NCBI RefSeq assembly: GCF_036250735.1
Contig: NZ_CP109430.1
Location: forward strand, 5,456,001-5,520,000
Length of the DNA: 64,000 nt
Direction: 5' to 3'
DNA from: Streptosporangium sp. NBC_01495
GTDB lineage: Bacteria; Actinomycetota; Actinomycetes; Streptosporangiales; Streptosporangiaceae
Shown here one piece after another: positions 61,469-64,000 of this stretch. Below the pieces are notes generated by a model that ran no database searches, was not told the DNA's origin, and saw nothing but the letters and a program-made list of their open reading frames with translations. Position 1 is the stretch's first letter. The number at the start of each line of letters is the position of its first letter. Made by a program: the position numbers and the translations under genes.

Positions 61469-61492
61469 CGTGTGCTCACACTCGATCACATT
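61385..61492 (+). ncRNA. Probable omega-RNA (reRNA) end of the IS607 element
   Basis: Three hairpins stand in a row at the end of tnpB: CCCGGCAC/GTGCCGGG (61385-61402), CCCCG-GAAA-CGGGG (61424-61437) and TCCGGC-GCAA-GCCGGA (61443-61458), the last two with GNRA tetraloops. They run up to the right end. Known omega-RNAs overlap the tnpB 3' end and finish in a guide taken from the flanking DNA, here starting at 61493. Its true 5' end is not visible. Confidence 0.6.
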
Positions 61493-61688
61493 TAAGGTAA
61501 CGGTTGCCGTACCAGGAGTAGTAGAACAGGCGGACGTTGGAAGACTGCTCGGGGACGGCCGCGCCGCGTGCCGGGAGCGGCGCCTGGGCTCCGGCCCAGC
61601 ACAGGGCGGCCAGCAGGAGCGCGAGGACGATCTGGACGCGCCGCCCGGTATGGCGTAAGCGGCTGACAGATTGGTCGGATGTCTTCAT
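61493..61688 (-). pseudogene. Truncated secreted protein, glycoside hydrolase-like start
   Basis: The ATG at 61688 (AAGGG 7 bases upstream) opens a signal peptide (RRVQIVLALLLAALCWAGAQ) and the start of a mature protein: SSNVRLFYYSWYGNRYLK, where the IS607 right end cuts it after about 65 codons. FYYSWYGN resembles the N-terminus of GH99-like glycosidases. Sequence left of the element does not continue the gene; it carries the aldo/keto reductase terminator. So either the 3' part was deleted or the element carried flanking changes. Family call tentative. Confidence 0.5.
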
Positions 61689-61863
61689 CGGCTGACCCTT
61701 CGTCACGCGGGGCCGGATCGCCGCGGTCGGCGGGGCATACGGTCACCGCGATCCAGCCGGGTGGGGGGCGGAGAGGCTACCGCCGTCACCGGGGCTGCTC
61801 GGGGGGAAGCACGTGAGCGGTCCGCTGAAGGTCTCCGGCGAGGTGCACATCCGACTGGACGCG

Positions 61864-62346
61864 TCACCCCAGGCAGCCCCGGGGGCCGACGGCCTGCCCG
61901 GCACCGACGACGGTGACCTGAACAGGGCTTTCCTGCGCCCTGGCGGCGGCCGTGCACACGATCTGCTCGACGGCCAGTGTGGACAGTTCGCCGGCCGGAG
62001 TGGACAGGGTCACCACCAGGTGGCCGGCCGACCTGGTGGTCACCGAGAACGGGCCGGCCTCGGGCGGGACATCGGTGCTGAGCCCGTGCGTCTGTTCCCT
62101 CGCGGTGGGCCCGGCCGCCAGCAGCGCGAGCGTGTCCGCTTGGGACAGTAGATCACCGGGCCGCGTCACCGCGCTGGGCCGGCCGTTCTTCACCAGGTAG
62201 AGGGTGATCGTCGTGGTTCGTGCGACGGGTCCGCTCGGCGGGTTGTCGCCGGTGATGACGCCGCTGGGTCGTACGCCGCAGCCGGCCACGGCGACGAGCG
62301 ATACGAGGCCCGCGGCGAGCACGCGGCGGGCGAGCCGGGTCCTCAC
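61864..62346 (-). CDS. GerMN-like domain lipoprotein
   Basis: A 160-residue lipoprotein. A signal peptide ends in LVAVAGCGV (lipobox), followed by one domain with [38 protein letters not shown] and [20 protein letters not shown], the GerMN-like fold seen in LpqB-type proteins. The GTG start overlaps the kinase stop (GTGA). Lipoproteins of this kind sit behind sensor kinases in actinomycetes (as LpqB with MtrAB) and probably modulate the kinase at the outer face of the membrane. Confidence 0.85.
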   Translation of the reverse strand: MRTRLARRVLAAGLVSLVAVAGCGVRPSGVITGDNPPSGPVARTTTITLYLVKNGRPSAVTRPGDLLSQADTLALLAAGPTAREQTHGLSTDVPPEAGPFSVTTRSAGHLVVTLSTPAGELSTLAVEQIVCTAAARAQESPVQVTVVGAGQAVGPRGCLG

Positions 62347-63827
62347 TCGGGGCCTCCGTCCGGATCGGGTGCCCGGCGTGGCAGGCGAAGCGTGAAGACG
62401 GCGCCGCCGTCCGGGGCGTTGGTGACGGTGAGGTCGCCTCGGTGCAGTCGCGCGTTCTCCCGCGCGATGGCGAGGCCGAGGCCGCTGCCCTCGGACCTGG
62501 CCCTGGCCGCGCTGGCCTTGTAGAACCGGTCGAACACGTGGGGCAGCGCCGCCTCGTCCAGTCCCGGCCCGTGGTCGCGTACCTCGACGGTGATCCAGTG
62601 CGGGTCTGCGGAAAGCCGCATCGACACCGGTGGCCGGCCGTGCCGCAGGGCGTTGCCGACCAGGTTCGCGAGGATGACGTCCACCCGGCGCGGGTCCAGC
62701 CGCGCCGTCACCGCGGGTGGAAGCTCGGTCTGGACCGGCTCCGACCAGCCCCGGGCACGCAGGGTCGATCGCACCAGTTCGGCCACGTCGACCTCGTTCA
62801 ACACGAGGGCCGCGACGCCGGAGTCGAACCTGCTGATCTCGATGAGGTCGTTCACCAGGGCGGTGAGGTTGAGCGTCTCCTGGCTGACCAGCTTGGCGGC
62901 CCTGCCGGCGGGCTCGGGCAGCCGGGCCGCCTCCTCGTCGAGGATGTCGGCGACCGCGGTGAGCGCGGCCAGCGGGGTGCGCAGCTCGTGGGACACGTCG
63001 GCCACGAACCGGCGGGCGTCGGCCTCCATCTCGCGTAGTTGCCTGACGTGCCGTTCCAGCTCCGCGGCGGTGTTGTTGAACGTGCGTGCCACGTCGGCCA
63101 GCTCGTCGGAGCCGCGTACCTCGATCCTGGTCCGCATCTCACCCTCGCCCAGCAGGCGTGCCGCCCGGCCGAGCTCGCGCACCGGGCGCAGCACGCCACG
63201 GGTGGCCAGCAACGCCAGGACGACCGCGAACGCCAGGGCCGCTCCGCCGATGAGCCAGGCGCGTGCGGCGAGCTCGTCGATGCTGCGCTGTTCGGGAAGC
63301 AGGCTGCGCGCGGTGTAGACCTCGATGCCGGACACCCGCGTCGTCCGGTCCCGCTCGACGATCAGCAACGGCGTGCCGATGATCAGGAAGGGCGCGTCCT
63401 GCCACGCCACGCGTTGCCACGCGATGTCACCGTCGGCCACCGCCCGCCGCAGCGCCGATGGAATCATCCCGAGATCCAAGATCTGGGCCCTCCCGATCGG
63501 CCTCCAGCGCCCCGGTGACGGGGGCGGGGGCGGGGGGAGCGGCGAGTGCATCTCGCCGTAGACGGCGATCGCGAAGCCGTTCTGGTCGGCCGCGGCCGCG
63601 GCGATCTCGCCGAGCTCGTCCGGGCCCGGTGTTGCGCTCCGCAACGGGTAGAGCGCCTCCAGGCGGCTGGTCATCGCCTGGACCGCGGCGTCCTGGGTCC
63701 TCTGCAGGATGGCGGTGCGGGCCTGGACGTAGATCCCTCCGGCCACCGCCGCCGCGGTGACCACGCACAGCAGTGCGAAGGCGAACATCAGCCGGGCACG
63801 CAGCCCCAGGCTCGGCCGAGGTGTCAC
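62343..63827 (-). CDS. Sensor histidine kinase with HAMP domain
   Basis: A protein of about 494 residues. The first membrane helix is near 14-36 ([20 protein letters not shown]), and an extracytoplasmic sensor with a proline run ([10 protein letters not shown]) leads to a second helix near 190-210. HAMP follows ([20 protein letters not shown]), then HisKA with the phospho-His in [14 protein letters not shown], and HATPase motifs [20 protein letters not shown] and [16 protein letters not shown]. Start uncertain: GTG 63827 gives 7 bases spacing from the regulator stop; GTG 63866 would overlap the regulator by 32 bases. It is the partner of the OmpR-type regulator upstream. Confidence 0.9.
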   Translation of the reverse strand: MTPRPSLGLRARLMFAFALLCVVTAAAVAGGIYVQARTAILQRTQDAAVQAMTSRLEALYPLRSATPGPDELGEIAAAAADQNGFAIAVYGEMHSPLPPPPPPSPGRWRPIGRAQILDLGMIPSALRRAVADGDIAWQRVAWQDAPFLIIGTPLLIVERDRTTRVSGIEVYTARSLLPEQRSIDELAARAWLIGGAALAFAVVLALLATRGVLRPVRELGRAARLLGEGEMRTRIEVRGSDELADVARTFNNTAAELERHVRQLREMEADARRFVADVSHELRTPLAALTAVADILDEEAARLPEPAGRAAKLVSQETLNLTALVNDLIEISRFDSGVAALVLNEVDVAELVRSTLRARGWSEPVQTELPPAVTARLDPRRVDVILANLVGNALRHGRPPVSMRLSADPHWITVEVRDHGPGLDEAALPHVFDRFYKASAARARSEGSGLGLAIARENARLHRGDLTVTNAPDGGAVFTLRLPRRAPDPDGGPE

Positions 63828-63834
63828 CGGCGGC

Positions 63835-64000
63835 TCACACCGGCCCGAACCGGTACCCGAACCCACGCACCGTCTGCACGTAGACGGGCGCCGCCGAATC
63901 GTCCTCGATCTTCGCGCGCAACCGCTGAACGCACGCGTCCACCAGACGCGAGTCGCCGAAGTACCCGTGTTCCCACACCGACTCCAGCAGCTGCTGGCGG
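63835..64000 (-). CDS. OmpR/PhoB-family response regulator, C-terminal end (partial)
   Basis: The last 54 codons of a regulator that starts beyond the right edge: SVWEHGYFGDSRLVDACVQR, LRAKIEDDSAAPVYVQTVRG and FGYRF form the end of the winged-helix DNA-binding domain. It leads an operon with the sensor kinase and GerMN-like lipoprotein, a common actinobacterial cell-envelope two-component arrangement. Confidence 0.9.
   Translation of the reverse strand, partial: RQQLLESVWEHGYFGDSRLVDACVQRLRAKIEDDSAAPVYVQTVRGFGYRFGPV

Larger units (their letters stand above)
59503..61492 (+). mobile_element. IS607-family element, complete
   Basis: About 1990 bases holding tnpA (serine recombinase) and tnpB, overlapping by ATGA. 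The ends are near-perfect 19-base inverted repeats: AATGTGAGCGAATGTGAGC at 59503-59521 and, on the minus strand, AATGTGATCGAGTGTGAGC at 61492-61474 (17 of 19 identical). The left end also has GAATGTGAGC directly repeated (59502 and 59512), probably TnpA binding sites. The right end abuts a truncated secreted-protein gene. Both ORFs are intact, so the element may still move. Exact crossover bases cannot be fixed from one copy. Confidence 0.82.

Overview
This window comes from a high-GC actinomycete. The G+C-rich codon third positions, the frequent GTG and TTG starts joined by 4-base stop/start overlaps, the DtxR/IdeR-type iron boxes, the DUF5753-type XRE regulator and the DevR/DevS-like two-component pair all point to Actinomycetota. 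A filamentous, Streptosporangiales-like genome is my guess; the sequence does not prove the family.

Layout. (1) 1-15.6 kb is an iron-regulated salicylate-capped siderophore locus: an NRPS running off the left edge, salicylate synthase, salicylate-AMP ligase, an aspartate 1-decarboxylase (PanD) that would supply beta-alanine, an EntS-like exporter, an ArCP-Cy-A-PCP synthetase resembling MbtB, and two FecCD-type permeases. Five iron boxes cover the promoters. A lipoprotein/membrane-protein pair (7.6-9.5 kb) sits inside it. (2) 15.9-24.1 kb holds an NTF2-like protein, a NarL-type response regulator and a GAF-GAF histidine kinase of the DevR/DevS kind on either side of an MmpS-like lipoprotein, an XRE-TPR regulator, an FAD monooxygenase and an F420-type nitroreductase. 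(3) 24.2-37.8 kb is one long minus-strand run: DUF4132 protein, a 1677-residue orphan protein, a MoxR-type AAA+ ATPase, a DUF5682-VWA fusion and a SWIM zinc-finger protein. It matches the gene content of the enterobacterial yehI/L/M/P/Q locus, with the YehM and YehP equivalents fused. (4) 38-52 kb is a mosaic of small stress, metal and metabolic modules: HxlR/NAD(P)-binding reductase, SRPBCC/ArsR, zinc ArsR/CDF exporter, a metallopeptidase, a P-loop kinase, a hydrolase, CGNR and HAD proteins, a sugar isomerase behind a LacI-type operator, and XRE-PNPOx followed by an alcohol dehydrogenase. (5) 52-59.4 kb carries an XRE regulator, a pseudokinase/kinase pair with matching C-terminal propeller-like domains, and a LysR/aldo-keto reductase pair. 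(6) 59.5-61.5 kb is a complete IS607-type element (serine recombinase plus TnpB with a structured 3' end), inserted at a truncated secreted-protein gene. The window ends in an OmpR-type response regulator (partial), sensor kinase and GerMN-like lipoprotein operon.

Main points of interest: a chain of three 10-codon mini-ORFs, each with its own ribosome binding site, linking the PNPOx gene to the alcohol dehydrogenase gene (49.6 kb); the DUF5682-VWA fusion in the MoxR locus; the predicted pseudokinase coupled to an intact paralogue; the iron-box-controlled panD; CRISPR-like repeats at 3.35-3.6 kb with no cas genes nearby; the probable omega-RNA end of the IS607 element; and repeated expansion of short in-frame tandem repeats into low-complexity linkers across many unrelated genes. 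All calls come from reading the sequence and from recalled family knowledge; no database search was run.
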